DNA of 11,645 bases from an uncultured Chloroflexota bacterium (GCA_903904765.1 CAIVEA010000682.1:1-11645); one strand, 5' to 3'. Positions 1 to 7,301 are shown, numbered from the stretch's first letter. Translations and numbers: made by a program. Notes: generated from the letters alone by a model not told the origin.

Positions 1-84
1 AGCGTGAGGCAACGCTCTTGTACCCCTTCGCCACGAGGGAACAAAGCGTGAGGCAACGCTCTTGTACCCCTTCGCCACGAGGGA
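1..84. repeat. Tandem duplication of a 40-base unit
   Basis: Bases 1-40 and 45-84 are identical, separated by ACAA, giving a 44-base period. Each unit begins with a small inverted repeat (AGCGT, six-base loop, ACGCT) and ends with the start of the dispersed palindromic element described at 67-106. Because the first unit starts at the window edge, the array may continue upstream. It lies just ahead of the Ldh2-type gene and contains no reading frame of note. It is most likely a local duplication of part of a dispersed intergenic repeat. Confidence 0.9.
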
Positions 85-106
85 GAAGGGGACAGGGGAT
101 GAGGGT
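67..106 (-). repeat. Dispersed palindromic intergenic repeat, copy A
   Basis: Read on the minus strand, this 40-base stretch matches 2054-2093 at 38 of 40 positions by direct comparison. The core is an imperfect palindrome in which CCCCTTC and GAAGGGG arms flank an 11-base loop. It ends 26 bases before the preferred start of the first gene, so it sits in that gene's leader region. Confidence 0.85.
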
Positions 107-132
107 TGAAATTTTTACGTAGAAAGATTTTT

Positions 133-1215
133 ATGGGCAGTGCAAAAACGACTCCGCAGGTATTAGAACAGTTTGCTATCGAGGCCATGCGCCGCTATGG
201 ATTGCGCGAAGAAGATGCGCGCCTTTCCGCGCACATCCTCGTTCTGACTGACACATGGGGCGTACACACACACGGCACGCGCCAGCTACGCCCGCTGCTG
301 AAGAACTTCCCCATCGGGCGGTTGAACGCGCAGGCCAACCCCGAAGTGGTGCGCGAGGGCGGCGCGTGGGCGCTGATGGACGCGCATCACAGCGTCCCGT
401 TCGTCACGGCGCACCGCGCTATGGAACTCGCCATCCAGAAAGCCAAGACCGTCGGCATGGGTTATGTGGGCGTGATCCACACCAGCCATTTCGGGGCGGC
501 GGGCTACTACGCGACGATGGCCGCCGAACAGGGCATGATCGGGCTGGCGATGTGCAACGCCGACCCGAATATGGTCGTCCCCGGCGGGCGTGGCAAGGTG
601 CTGGGCACAAACCCGATTGCCTATGCTGTCCCCAACGGCAAGAACAAGCCGATTTTTCTGGATATTGCCACCAGTGCGGCGGCAGCCAACAAAATCATCC
701 GCGCCAAGCTGCTAGGGCAATCCATCCCCGAAGGCTGGCTGGTGGATGCGGAAGGCAGACCCACCACCGACCCCAACCACTTCCCCGAAAACGGTGCGCT
801 GATGCCGATGGCCGCGCATAAGGGCTACGGATTCGCGTTGCTGGTGGAAGTGCTGTCGGGCGTGATTAGCGGCGCGGCGCTCACCCGCGAACAACCGAGC
901 TGGATACCGAACATGCCGAACAACCCGCCGGGGCCGGCCAATCAGGGGCAGGCGTTCATCGCCATTGATGCCGGCATAATGCTGTCGCCGGAGGAATTTG
1001 CGGGGCGCATGGAATGGCTGTCGGATTACATCCATGCCACGCCCACCGCTGCCGGCACAGACCGCATTTACCTCCCCGGCGAGATCGAGTGGGAGAAGCG
1101 CGAGAAGGCGCTGCGCGAGGGGATGGTCTTGCCGCCAGATGTGGTGGATAGCCTGACCGGACTGGCGCAGGATGTGGGTATCGAGCAATTGCCATTTGAA
1201 GCGGTGGATGGGTAA
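133..1215 (+). CDS. Ldh2-family malate/L-lactate-type dehydrogenase
   Basis: This encodes a 360-residue NAD(P)-dependent oxidoreductase of the Ldh_2 family (malate, L-sulfolactate, ureidoglycolate and 2,3-diketogulonate dehydrogenases), which interconverts 2-hydroxy and 2-oxo acids in the cytosol. Visible family landmarks are GVHTHGTR around residues 43-50 with the presumed catalytic His47, HTSHFGAAGYY at 116-126, LGTNP at 157-161, LDIATS at 176-181 and the AAHKGYG segment at 227-233, where many relatives have GGHKGYG. The length is normal for the family. An in-frame TTG at 106 would add nine basic residues (MKFLRRKIF), but it lies at the end of the upstream repeat with no spaced ribosome binding site, so the ATG at 133 is preferred; that start too has only a weak AGAAAG upstream. 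The stop is five bases before the SDR gene, implying co-transcription. The substrate cannot be fixed; an acid derived from sugar breakdown fits the neighbours. Confidence 0.9.
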   Translation: MGSAKTTPQVLEQFAIEAMRRYGLREEDARLSAHILVLTDTWGVHTHGTRQLRPLLKNFPIGRLNAQANPEVVREGGAWALMDAHHSVPFVTAHRAMELAIQKAKTVGMGYVGVIHTSHFGAAGYYATMAAEQGMIGLAMCNADPNMVVPGGRGKVLGTNPIAYAVPNGKNKPIFLDIATSAAAANKIIRAKLLGQSIPEGWLVDAEGRPTTDPNHFPENGALMPMAAHKGYGFALLVEVLSGVISGAALTREQPSWIPNMPNNPPGPANQGQAFIAIDAGIMLSPEEFAGRMEWLSDYIHATPTAAGTDRIYLPGEIEWEKREKALREGMVLPPDVVDSLTGLAQDVGIEQLPFEAVDG

Positions 1216-1220
1216 CGAGG

Positions 1221-2039
1221 ATGGCTGAAACGATGCAAATGCACCCTTTATTTGATCTGACCGGGCGCGTGGCGCTGGTGACGGGCGCGGCGCAGGGCAT
1301 GGGACGGGCGACGGCGATGGTCTATGCCGAAGCGGGCGCTGACCTGCTGATCTGCGATATGAACCACGATGGCGTGGAGGCGACTGCCGCGCAGATTCGT
1401 GCGATGGGGCGGCGGGTGTTGCCCGTCACCGCCGACATCACCAGCATCGAGCAAATCCGCGCCATGTTCGCGCAGTTGGATGCCGAGTTCGGACGGATAG
1501 ATGTGCTGGCGAATATCGCTGGCCCGTCCAAACTCTCGATGCCGGAAGATGTGGATTTGAACGACATGGCCTACATCCTTCACGGCCTGCTGGTGGCACG
1601 CTTCTGCGCCTGTCAGGAGGCGGGGCGGCGGATGCTGGCAGCGGGTAAGGGCAGCATCATCAACGTGTCGTCTATCGGCGGGGTGACGGCGCTGGGGCGC
1701 GGCAACTTCATGTACAGCGTGGGCATGGGCGGCGTGGCGCAGATGACCCGCGAGTTGAGCACCGAATGGAGTGGGCGCGGTGTGCGTGTGAACGCCATCC
1801 TGCCCGCGCAGGTGGTCAACCCCGGCCTTGAGCAGCGCATGGGCGAAGACCCCACGCTGGAAGCCATGTTCTTGCGCGGCATCCCGCGAGGCCGTTTGGG
1901 GCGGCCTGACGATATTAAAGGGCTGGCGCTGTTTCTCGGTTCGGATGCGTCCGACTGGATTACGGGCGCGATCATCCCGATGGATGGCGGCAATCTGGCA
2001 CAGAACGCGGGGGGTACAGCCGGCCCGCGCAAAGTGTAG
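1221..2039 (+). CDS. Short-chain dehydrogenase/reductase (SDR) with altered catalytic tetrad
   Basis: This 272-residue protein has a classical SDR Rossmann fold. It has the TGAAQGMG cofactor loop at 21-28, Asp46 at the end of the second strand (suggesting NAD rather than NADP), Asp72, NIAG at 98-101, NVSS at 148-151 and a C-terminal SDWITGAIIPMDGG segment. The active site is unusual: the expected YxxxK motif reads Y165-S-V-G-M169, so the catalytic lysine is Met, encoded by ATG at 1725-1727. By eye alignment, the helix that normally carries the tetrad Asn reads GLLVARF, with Leu at that position. Tyr165 and a serine pair are kept. It could be a non-catalytic or chemically altered SDR, or the change could be a sequencing error. 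It starts five bases after the Ldh2-type gene, with GAGG directly abutting the ATG; ATG codons at 1233 and 1239 are alternative starts. Confidence 0.9.
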   Translation: MAETMQMHPLFDLTGRVALVTGAAQGMGRATAMVYAEAGADLLICDMNHDGVEATAAQIRAMGRRVLPVTADITSIEQIRAMFAQLDAEFGRIDVLANIAGPSKLSMPEDVDLNDMAYILHGLLVARFCACQEAGRRMLAAGKGSIINVSSIGGVTALGRGNFMYSVGMGGVAQMTRELSTEWSGRGVRVNAILPAQVVNPGLEQRMGEDPTLEAMFLRGIPRGRLGRPDDIKGLALFLGSDASDWITGAIIPMDGGNLAQNAGGTAGPRKV

Positions 2040-2053
2040 TAGGGGTGGGGGCG

Positions 2054-2093
2054 ACCCTCATCCCCCGTCCCCTTCTCCCTCATGGCGAAGGGG
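2054..2093 (+). repeat. Dispersed palindromic intergenic repeat, copy B
   Basis: This copy matches 67-106 (opposite strand) at 38 of 40 positions. A perfect seven-base stem, CCCCTTC at 2069-2075 with GAAGGGG at 2087-2093, encloses an 11-base loop. It begins 14 bases after the SDR stop codon and could act as a weak 3'-end structure for genes 1-2. The rest of the 2040-2208 gap contains a GGGTGAGGGT tail typical of this repeat family and no other clear signal. Confidence 0.85.
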
Positions 2094-2208
2094 AGATGAA
2101 CGGGTGAGGGTTAAAGGTGCAGCGGTGGGTGGGGATGTTTATCCGGGGATTTATACAGAAAGGGGAGGGTGAGTCAGGCGCTTTTGGGGGCGCTTCACCT
2201 ATCGAAAA

Positions 2209-3195
2209 ATGGCAAAGTACAAAGTTGTTATTACCGATTTTGGTTCGCCCGAAAATGAGTTGGAGTCAACCGAGTTTCAGCAGTCCGGGCTGGATGTGGA
2301 ACTGGTGCGGCTGAACGCCAAAACCCCGCAGGAACTCCTGCCGCATGTGCTGGACGCGGACGGCCTGATTGTGCAGTGGTGCCAGATTCCGCGTGATCTG
2401 CTCCAGCAGTTGAAGCAGTGCAAAGTCATCTCGCGCTACGGTATCGGCGTGGACATGATTGACCTCGCCGCCGCTGGCGAACACGGCATTCCGGTGTGCA
2501 ACACGCCCGACTACTGCCTTGAAGAAGTGAGTACGCATACCCTGAGCTTCATCCTGATGCTCAACCGCCAGATCATGCCGCAGCACCGCCATGTGGCCGC
2601 TGGCAAATGGGGTTCGCCTTCGCCCACGCCGCCCGCCCGTCTGTCCGGTCAAACGCTGGGCGTGGTGGGTATGGGCAACATCGGGCGCATCGTAGTGCAG
2701 AAGGCCAAAGCTATCGGGCTGAAGGTGGCGGTGTATGACCCCTACTTGAGCGCCGAAGCCGCTGCTGCTGCTGGTGTGGAACAGGTCAGCCTGAACGACT
2801 TGCTGCAACGTGCCGATTATGTCACGCTGCACTGCCCGCTGACCGACGAAACCCGTCATCTCATCAGCACGGCACAATTCAAGCTGATGAAGCCGACGGC
2901 CTACCTCATCAATATGGCGCGCGGCCCGGTTGTAGATCAGGTGGCGCTGACCGAGGCGCTCTCCAGTAAGACCATTGCGGGCGCGGCGCTGGATGTGTTT
3001 GAGAAAGAGCCTGTTCCGGCGGACGAACCGCTGCTGAAGTTGGATAACGTGATTTTTACACCGCATCTCTCCAGTTGGTCGGCGGATTCGTTCGTGCAAT
3101 TGCGGCGCGAAGTGGTGCTGAACGTGGTGCTGGTGCTGGGCGGGAAGCCGCCGCGTGCAGTGGTAAACCGCAAGCATCTCGTCAGTAAGGCTTAA
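2209..3195 (+). CDS. D-isomer-specific 2-hydroxyacid dehydrogenase (CtBP/phosphoglycerate dehydrogenase-like)
   Basis: This 328-residue cytosolic NAD-dependent dehydrogenase belongs to the D-2-hydroxyacid family (glyoxylate/hydroxypyruvate reductase, 3-phosphoglycerate dehydrogenase, CtBP). The N-terminal substrate-binding half has SRYGIGVDMID at 75-85 and a NTPDY segment at 98-102. The nucleotide domain shows GMGNIG at 154-159, Asp177 for NAD preference, and the catalytic triad Arg238 (in MARGP), Glu267 (in FEKEP) and His286 (in TPHLSSWS). There is no C-terminal ACT regulatory domain, so a role as the serine-pathway PGDH is less likely than a catabolic 2-hydroxyacid or 2-oxoacid role. No Shine-Dalgarno sequence is visible ahead of the ATG, so the message may be leaderless or poorly initiated. 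It is followed after 66 bases by the epimerase gene. Confidence 0.92.
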   Translation: MAKYKVVITDFGSPENELESTEFQQSGLDVELVRLNAKTPQELLPHVLDADGLIVQWCQIPRDLLQQLKQCKVISRYGIGVDMIDLAAAGEHGIPVCNTPDYCLEEVSTHTLSFILMLNRQIMPQHRHVAAGKWGSPSPTPPARLSGQTLGVVGMGNIGRIVVQKAKAIGLKVAVYDPYLSAEAAAAAGVEQVSLNDLLQRADYVTLHCPLTDETRHLISTAQFKLMKPTAYLINMARGPVVDQVALTEALSSKTIAGAALDVFEKEPVPADEPLLKLDNVIFTPHLSSWSADSFVQLRREVVLNVVLVLGGKPPRAVVNRKHLVSKA

Positions 3196-3261
3196 CGGGG
3201 TATAGTCTCGCGTATGCGGGCTTGTACCTGCTTTACTGGTTTTGAAGTGTGAGGATGAATC

Positions 3262-4218
3262 ATGAGCGATGAACGATTTTTAGTGACGGGTGCGCTGGGC
3301 TGCATTGGCGCGTGGACGGTTAAGCGATTGGTGGATGCTGGAACGCCGGTCTGGACGTATGACCTCGGCAGCAGCAACCACCGCCTGACGCTCATCATGA
3401 GCGACGACGCGCTGGCGAACGTGCATTTTGTGTCGGGTGACATCACCGATTTCGATGCGTTTGACCGCGTGGTGGCGGAAAACGGCATCACGCACATCGT
3501 CCATCTGGCGGCGTTTCAAGTGCCGTTCGTCCGCGCCGAGCCGGTGCTGGGCGCGAAGGTGAATCTGGTGGGGATGTCGGTGGTGCTGGAATCGGCCAAG
3601 CGCCACATGGATCAGATTCGCGGCGTATCGTATGCCAGTTCTGCGGCAGTCTATGGCCCACCGGGAATGGGCTTTCAGACCACTTCGCTCTACGGCATTC
3701 ACAAGCAGGCTAAAGAGGGCATGGCACGCATCTATTCGCAGGATTACGGCCTGCACTGCGTCGGCCTGCGCCCGCACACGGTCTACGGGCCGGGACGCGA
3801 TCAGGGCATGACCTCCACGCCCACCAAAGCCATGCTCTCTGCCGCGATTGGCCGCCCGTACCAGATTTCGTTCGGCGGCACGATTGTGATGGAACACGTC
3901 GAGGATATGGCGCAGGTCTTTATAGATGCGGCGCGGGTGCGCCCGGAGAAGGCTGGCGCGTATGACGTGGGCGGGAACACCGTCGCCGTCGAAACCATCG
4001 TGGAAGCCATCAACAAGGCCGTGCCGGAGATGGCGGGCAAGATCACCTATAACCCGCCGCCGCTGGCGGTGAGCGCCGCGCAGGACATGGAGCCGCTGAA
4101 GGCGCTGCTGGGCACGTTGTCGTGGCGCTCGCTGGATGTGGGCGTGCAACAGACGGTGGATCATTTCCGGCAGGCAGTACGTGACGGGCGTATTGATGTC
4201 GAACGGGCGATTGCGTAA
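3262..4218 (+). CDS. NAD-dependent epimerase/dehydrogenase, extended SDR
   Basis: This encodes a 318-residue extended short-chain dehydrogenase of the NAD-dependent epimerase/dehydratase family. It has the N-terminal TGALGCIG cofactor loop (G10, G13, G16), Asp34 for the NAD ribose, GDITD at 59-63, HLAA at 81-84, Ser127 within SSAAVYG, and the catalytic Tyr144-x-x-x-Lys148. LRPHTVYGPG follows, as in UDP-sugar epimerases. The catalytic residues are intact. Members of this family act on nucleotide sugars, but related proteins in catabolic clusters oxidise free sugar acids (for example D-erythronate dehydrogenase). With neighbouring dehydrogenases, a kinase and a sugar importer, a catabolic role is more likely than cell-wall sugar synthesis. 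GAGGA at 3251-3255, six bases before the ATG, supports the start. Confidence 0.88.
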   Translation: MSDERFLVTGALGCIGAWTVKRLVDAGTPVWTYDLGSSNHRLTLIMSDDALANVHFVSGDITDFDAFDRVVAENGITHIVHLAAFQVPFVRAEPVLGAKVNLVGMSVVLESAKRHMDQIRGVSYASSAAVYGPPGMGFQTTSLYGIHKQAKEGMARIYSQDYGLHCVGLRPHTVYGPGRDQGMTSTPTKAMLSAAIGRPYQISFGGTIVMEHVEDMAQVFIDAARVRPEKAGAYDVGGNTVAVETIVEAINKAVPEMAGKITYNPPPLAVSAAQDMEPLKALLGTLSWRSLDVGVQQTVDHFRQAVRDGRIDVERAIA

Positions 4219-4246
4219 CGCACATCGCTAAACGCAGGTTTGTCGG

Positions 4247-4272
4247 GCCTCCCGCAGTGGGATGCGGGAGGC
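4247..4272 (+). terminator. GC-rich hairpin after the epimerase gene, terminator-like or attenuator
   Basis: GCCTCCCGCA (4247-4256) and TGCGGGAGGC (4263-4272) form a perfect ten-base-pair stem with a six-base GTGGGA loop, 28 bases after the epimerase stop. No run of T follows (GTTATCACTCG), so it is not a textbook intrinsic terminator. It may instead attenuate, stabilise the upstream message, or mark a factor-dependent end. The first ATG of the kinase reading frame (4262) lies within the hairpin, which argues against translation starting there. Confidence 0.55.
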
Positions 4273-4312
4273 GTTATCACTCGAAAATGGGGTTGGATGG
4301 GGATTGGGTGTT

Positions 4313-5704
4313 GTGTCGCTGATTGCCATTGATCTAGGGACATCCTTCATTAAGGCTGGCGTGCTGAATCTGGACACGCTCCAACTGGAGCTGATTCAGC
4401 GCGTTCCCTTCCCCGCGCCGCTGACCGGACGGCCTGCGCTGTACCGCGAATACGATCCGACGGCGATTATGGCGGCGGTGCGGCAGGTCTTGGGCGAGAT
4501 TGCGCCCGCCGCGCCGGACTGCGATGGCATCGTGATGTGTACGCAGATGCACGGTGTCATCTGGACGACGGCGCAGGGCGAGGCGCGTTCGATGCTGACC
4601 ACATGGCAGGATCAGCGCGTGCTAGAAGCGCACCCCTCCGGCGCAGGTACGTACTTCGAGGTGATGAAGGCGCGGCTGACGGCGGACGAAATCCGGCAGA
4701 CGGGCAACGAACTACGTCCCGGCTTGCCAGTGGGACTGTTCTTCTGGCTGGCGGAGCAGGGGCGCTTGCCTGCGGGCGATCTCATCCCCGCCGCACTTTC
4801 GGATTTTGTGGTTGCCAACCTGTGCGGGGCAGCACCTGTCACCGAAAGCACCAACGGCATGGCGGTGGGGCTGCTCAATCTGGAAACGCTCGCTTGGCAT
4901 GACGACATTCTGTACAAGCTGGGGCTGACCAAACTGCGCTTGCCCGATGTGCTGCCGCACGGCGCGGTGGCGGGCGAGATGGACTGGAACGGGCGCAAAA
5001 TCCCGTGTTACACGCCGATTGGCGATTACCAGTGCGCGATTCTTGGGGCGCTGCTCCAACCGGACGAACTCTCGCTGAACATCTCGACGGGTTCGCAGGT
5101 CAGTATGCTCAAGCCGCAGACGGTGTTCGGGGCTTTCCAGACGCGCCCTTACTTCGATGACCGCTGCGCCATCACCGTGACGACCATCCCCGCAGGGCGG
5201 GCGCTGAATGCCCTCGTCACCCTGCTTTCCGAACTGGCGACAGCGCAGGGCGTGATGCTGGCGGACTCGTGGGGCTATATCGCGCAGGCTGCCGCCGCCG
5301 TGCCGCCGCCGCGTATGCGTGCCAACCTCGCCTTCTATGCCAGCGCCGCCGGCGATCAGGGCGCGTTTACAGGCTTGCAAGAGGACGAACTGACGGTGGG
5401 GCATGTGTTCCGGGCGGCCTTCCAGAACATGACCGACAACTACCACACCTTCGCCTGCCGCCTGTCGCCCGAACAGGCGTGGAACACGGTCGTGTTTTCG
5501 GGCGGGCTGGTGCAAAAGATGGACGTGCTGCGCCAGATGATTTGTGACCGTTTCAACGTCCCCCACCGCCTATCCCCCGCGCAGGAGGATACGCTGCTCG
5601 GCCTGATGGCGCTGGGACTGACCTTCACCGGACGCACCGCTTCTATTCGTGAGGCGACGACGGTGCTTACAGATGCTTACTCGCTGGAGGCAGCTACAGG
5701 CTGA
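4313..5704 (+). CDS. FGGY-family carbohydrate kinase, sedoheptulokinase-like
   Basis: This 463-residue kinase phosphorylates a sugar or polyol with ATP in the cytosol. FGGY landmarks are IAIDLGTS near the N terminus (DLGT 7-10), TQMHG at 77-81, WQDQR at 98-102, GDYQ at 237-240 with Asp238 as the expected catalytic base, a nucleotide-binding ISTGSQ at 257-262, and FSGG at 395-398. The LNISTGSQ segment and the preceding GDYQCAIL recall sedoheptulokinase (SHPK/CARKL) more than glycerol or xylulose kinases, but the substrate is inferred. The frame is open from an ATG at 4262, which sits inside a hairpin. The GTG at 4313 is preferred because it starts exactly at the conserved SLIAIDLGTS strand and has GGGGA (4299-4303) nine bases upstream. 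It may supply the phosphorylation step of the pathway served by the adjacent importer. Confidence 0.88.
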   Translation: MSLIAIDLGTSFIKAGVLNLDTLQLELIQRVPFPAPLTGRPALYREYDPTAIMAAVRQVLGEIAPAAPDCDGIVMCTQMHGVIWTTAQGEARSMLTTWQDQRVLEAHPSGAGTYFEVMKARLTADEIRQTGNELRPGLPVGLFFWLAEQGRLPAGDLIPAALSDFVVANLCGAAPVTESTNGMAVGLLNLETLAWHDDILYKLGLTKLRLPDVLPHGAVAGEMDWNGRKIPCYTPIGDYQCAILGALLQPDELSLNISTGSQVSMLKPQTVFGAFQTRPYFDDRCAITVTTIPAGRALNALVTLLSELATAQGVMLADSWGYIAQAAAAVPPPRMRANLAFYASAAGDQGAFTGLQEDELTVGHVFRAAFQNMTDNYHTFACRLSPEQAWNTVVFSGGLVQKMDVLRQMICDRFNVPHRLSPAQEDTLLGLMALGLTFTGRTASIREATTVLTDAYSLEAATG

Positions 5705-5859
5705 CCCCCGGATACACGAACGAACTCCGGCGGCCATGATGGGCTGAGCCGCCAATATCAATCGCTAAGAAGGAGGTGCTGTTCCGCAAAATCTGATGCG
5801 TGATTTAAGCAACAAACCCATTTCGTTGATGAATATTTTGACTATGGAGAAGATTGAAA

Positions 5860-7173
5860 ATGACCAAGCCTGCCGACACCAATAAGACCCTGAATCGCCG
5901 TAATTTCCTGAAGATGGGCGCTGCCGCCACTGCCGGTGCTGCTTCGGTTGCCATGCCCAAGATTCACTTCCCCGTTTTCCTGCGCCAGTCGAAGATGGAA
6001 CTGAACATGCTGACGTGGTTCTGGACGGAACCCGGTCGTGGCGATGCATGGCGTGCCATGATCCAGAAATTCCACGAAGCTCAGTCGGACATCCACATCA
6101 ACGAAGCGGGCTACGGCGAAAATGACTACTTCCAGCAGATTCTGATTCAGGCCAAGTCGGGCCGCATTGATGGCGACCTGTTCACCGAAACGCCGGACGG
6201 CTTCCTGCGCTTGATGAATGCCGGCCACACCACCTCGCTGGAAGATGTCGTCCAGAAAGCGGGCGTGACCCTGAGCAAAGCGCAGGACATGCTGCGTAAA
6301 GATGGCGAAGTGAACGGTCTGGACATCGTGACCGTGCGTTTCGGTCTGGTGTACAACAAGGCCATGTTCGAGAAGGCCGGTGTGACCGAACCCACCGACC
6401 TCGACAACTGGCTGGAAATCGCCACCGCGCTGACCGATCGCCCGAACCAGTTCGGCATGTACTCACCGCATCTGGCCTCCGAACCCTTCTCGCTGTGGTT
6501 CATGCTCCAGCAGTGGGCGGTTCTGTACGATGGCATCTGGGCGGAAGGCAAGAAGCCGCTGCTCAACTCCGAACCGGTCATCAACGGCATCAAGCTGTAC
6601 AAGGCCATGTACGACAACGCTATGCCGCAGGGTACGGATGTGGGTACAGCGAACTCGATGTTCGGCGCGTCCAAGATCGCGCAGAACATGGTGGTTTCGG
6701 CGGCCGTCAACATCTGGAAAACCGGCGCGGAAGACCCCGAAGTGTACGGCAACCTGCGTAGCGCCGCGCCCTTCTGGCCGGGCGGCAAGGGTATCACCCG
6801 CATTCACCCGATCTGCGTCAACGCCAACACCGAGCCGGAAAAGCAGGCCGCTGCGAAGGAATTCCTCGCGTGGCTGTACCAGAAGGAAAACTATCAGGAA
6901 CTGCTGGAACGCTGCTTGGACGTGATCCCGGCCATCGAGGGCGGCATCCGTCCCGAATACCGCGAGACTCTGACGTGGGCGGACGGCTACGATGCCACCA
7001 ACGCCATCACCGTGCCGGAAGTGCTCGGCGATTTTGTTCTGTTCAATGACGAACTCGGTCAGGTTGTGACTCCGCACATCGAGGAAATTCTGGCGGGCGC
7101 AAGCTCGGTGGAAGATGCGATGGCAGCGGCGCAGTCCGAAGCCGAAGCGCTGGCGGAGCGCGTGTTCGCCTAA
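5860..7173 (+). CDS. ABC sugar transporter substrate-binding protein, Tat signal
   Basis: This 437-residue extracellular solute-binding protein (family 1, as in CUT1 importers) captures the substrate outside the membrane and delivers it to the two permeases downstream. The N terminus carries a twin-arginine signal, NRRNFLKMG with Arg13-Arg14, followed by an Ala/Gly-rich hydrophobic stretch (AAATAGAASVA) to about residue 33. No lipobox cysteine follows, which is unusual if the host is a single-membrane organism where such proteins are generally lipid-anchored. The mature part begins with ELNMLTWFW, typical of family 1 sugar-binding proteins. The ATG at 5860 is chosen over a TTG at 5854 because GGAGAAG (5846-5852) is seven bases upstream. 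Ligand class is not readable; oligosaccharides, sugar acids or polyols are all possible. Confidence 0.93.
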   Translation: MTKPADTNKTLNRRNFLKMGAAATAGAASVAMPKIHFPVFLRQSKMELNMLTWFWTEPGRGDAWRAMIQKFHEAQSDIHINEAGYGENDYFQQILIQAKSGRIDGDLFTETPDGFLRLMNAGHTTSLEDVVQKAGVTLSKAQDMLRKDGEVNGLDIVTVRFGLVYNKAMFEKAGVTEPTDLDNWLEIATALTDRPNQFGMYSPHLASEPFSLWFMLQQWAVLYDGIWAEGKKPLLNSEPVINGIKLYKAMYDNAMPQGTDVGTANSMFGASKIAQNMVVSAAVNIWKTGAEDPEVYGNLRSAAPFWPGGKGITRIHPICVNANTEPEKQAAAKEFLAWLYQKENYQELLERCLDVIPAIEGGIRPEYRETLTWADGYDATNAITVPEVLGDFVLFNDELGQVVTPHIEEILAGASSVEDAMAAAQSEAEALAERVFA

Positions 7174-7213
7174 GGCTGTTTGAGGATACAAGTTACCCTT
7201 CCGCGAGCCTCTT

Positions 7214-7243
7214 GCCCCGTTTCTCCCTTTCGGGGGAAGGGGC
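7214..7243 (+). repeat. Palindromic repeat-like hairpin between binding protein and permease
   Basis: GCCCC (7214-7218) pairs with GGGGC (7239-7243), and the inner TTTCTCCC / GGGGGAA tract extends the stem with one bulge and wobble pairs. Composition matches the C/T-rich palindromic repeats elsewhere in the window, although sequence identity is only partial. It lies in the 155-base gap after the binding-protein gene. Confidence 0.55.
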
Positions 7244-7278
7244 TTGCGGACAGGGCGACAAGTTTTTGTACCCGCCGC

Positions 7279-7301
7279 AAGGACACGGCCTCCGTGTCCT
7301 T
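7279..7301 (+). terminator. Strong hairpin between binding-protein and permease genes
   Basis: AAGGACACGG (7279-7288) and CCGTGTCCTT (7292-7301) form a perfect ten-base-pair stem with a three-base loop, followed by the moderately T-rich ATCTGTATTTT. It lies 27 bases before the first permease ATG. Partial termination or 3'-end protection at this place would give more binding protein than permease, as is known for malE-malF type operons. The T tract is interrupted, so readthrough is expected. Confidence 0.6.

Noticed and set aside
1..84. CRISPR array
   Set aside because: The two identical units are separated by only four bases, with no spacers and no cas genes nearby.
255..821. 188-codon + strand frame inside the Ldh2-type gene
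   Set aside because: It is a frame-shifted reading of a gene with intact family motifs; its product is low-complexity Arg/Gly-rich with no motif.
2180..2208. Promoter for a leaderless hydroxyacid dehydrogenase message
   Set aside because: A TATCGA word precedes the ATG too closely and no matching upstream box exists at proper spacing.
2266..3177. Long minus-strand open frame (303 codons) opposite the D-2-hydroxyacid dehydrogenase gene, with similar ones at 3280-4164, 4712-5566, 7368-8228 and 8219-8977
   Set aside because: They mirror well-conserved + strand genes; translations are rich in His, Arg and Gln with no recognisable domain. This is the usual shadow of GC-rich codon use.
5728..5753. 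GGCGGC/GCCGCC inverted repeat after the kinase gene as a terminator
   Set aside because: The stem is only six pairs with a loop of about 13 bases, and no T tract follows.
5824..5846. TTGATG and TATTTT-like words as a promoter for the importer genes
   Set aside because: The spacing between the two boxes is far from 17 bases and no other pair in the gap has good spacing.
7281..7289. GGACACGGC shared between 7281 and 10561, suggesting another repeat family
   Set aside because: Only nine bases match and the flanks differ; too short to claim.
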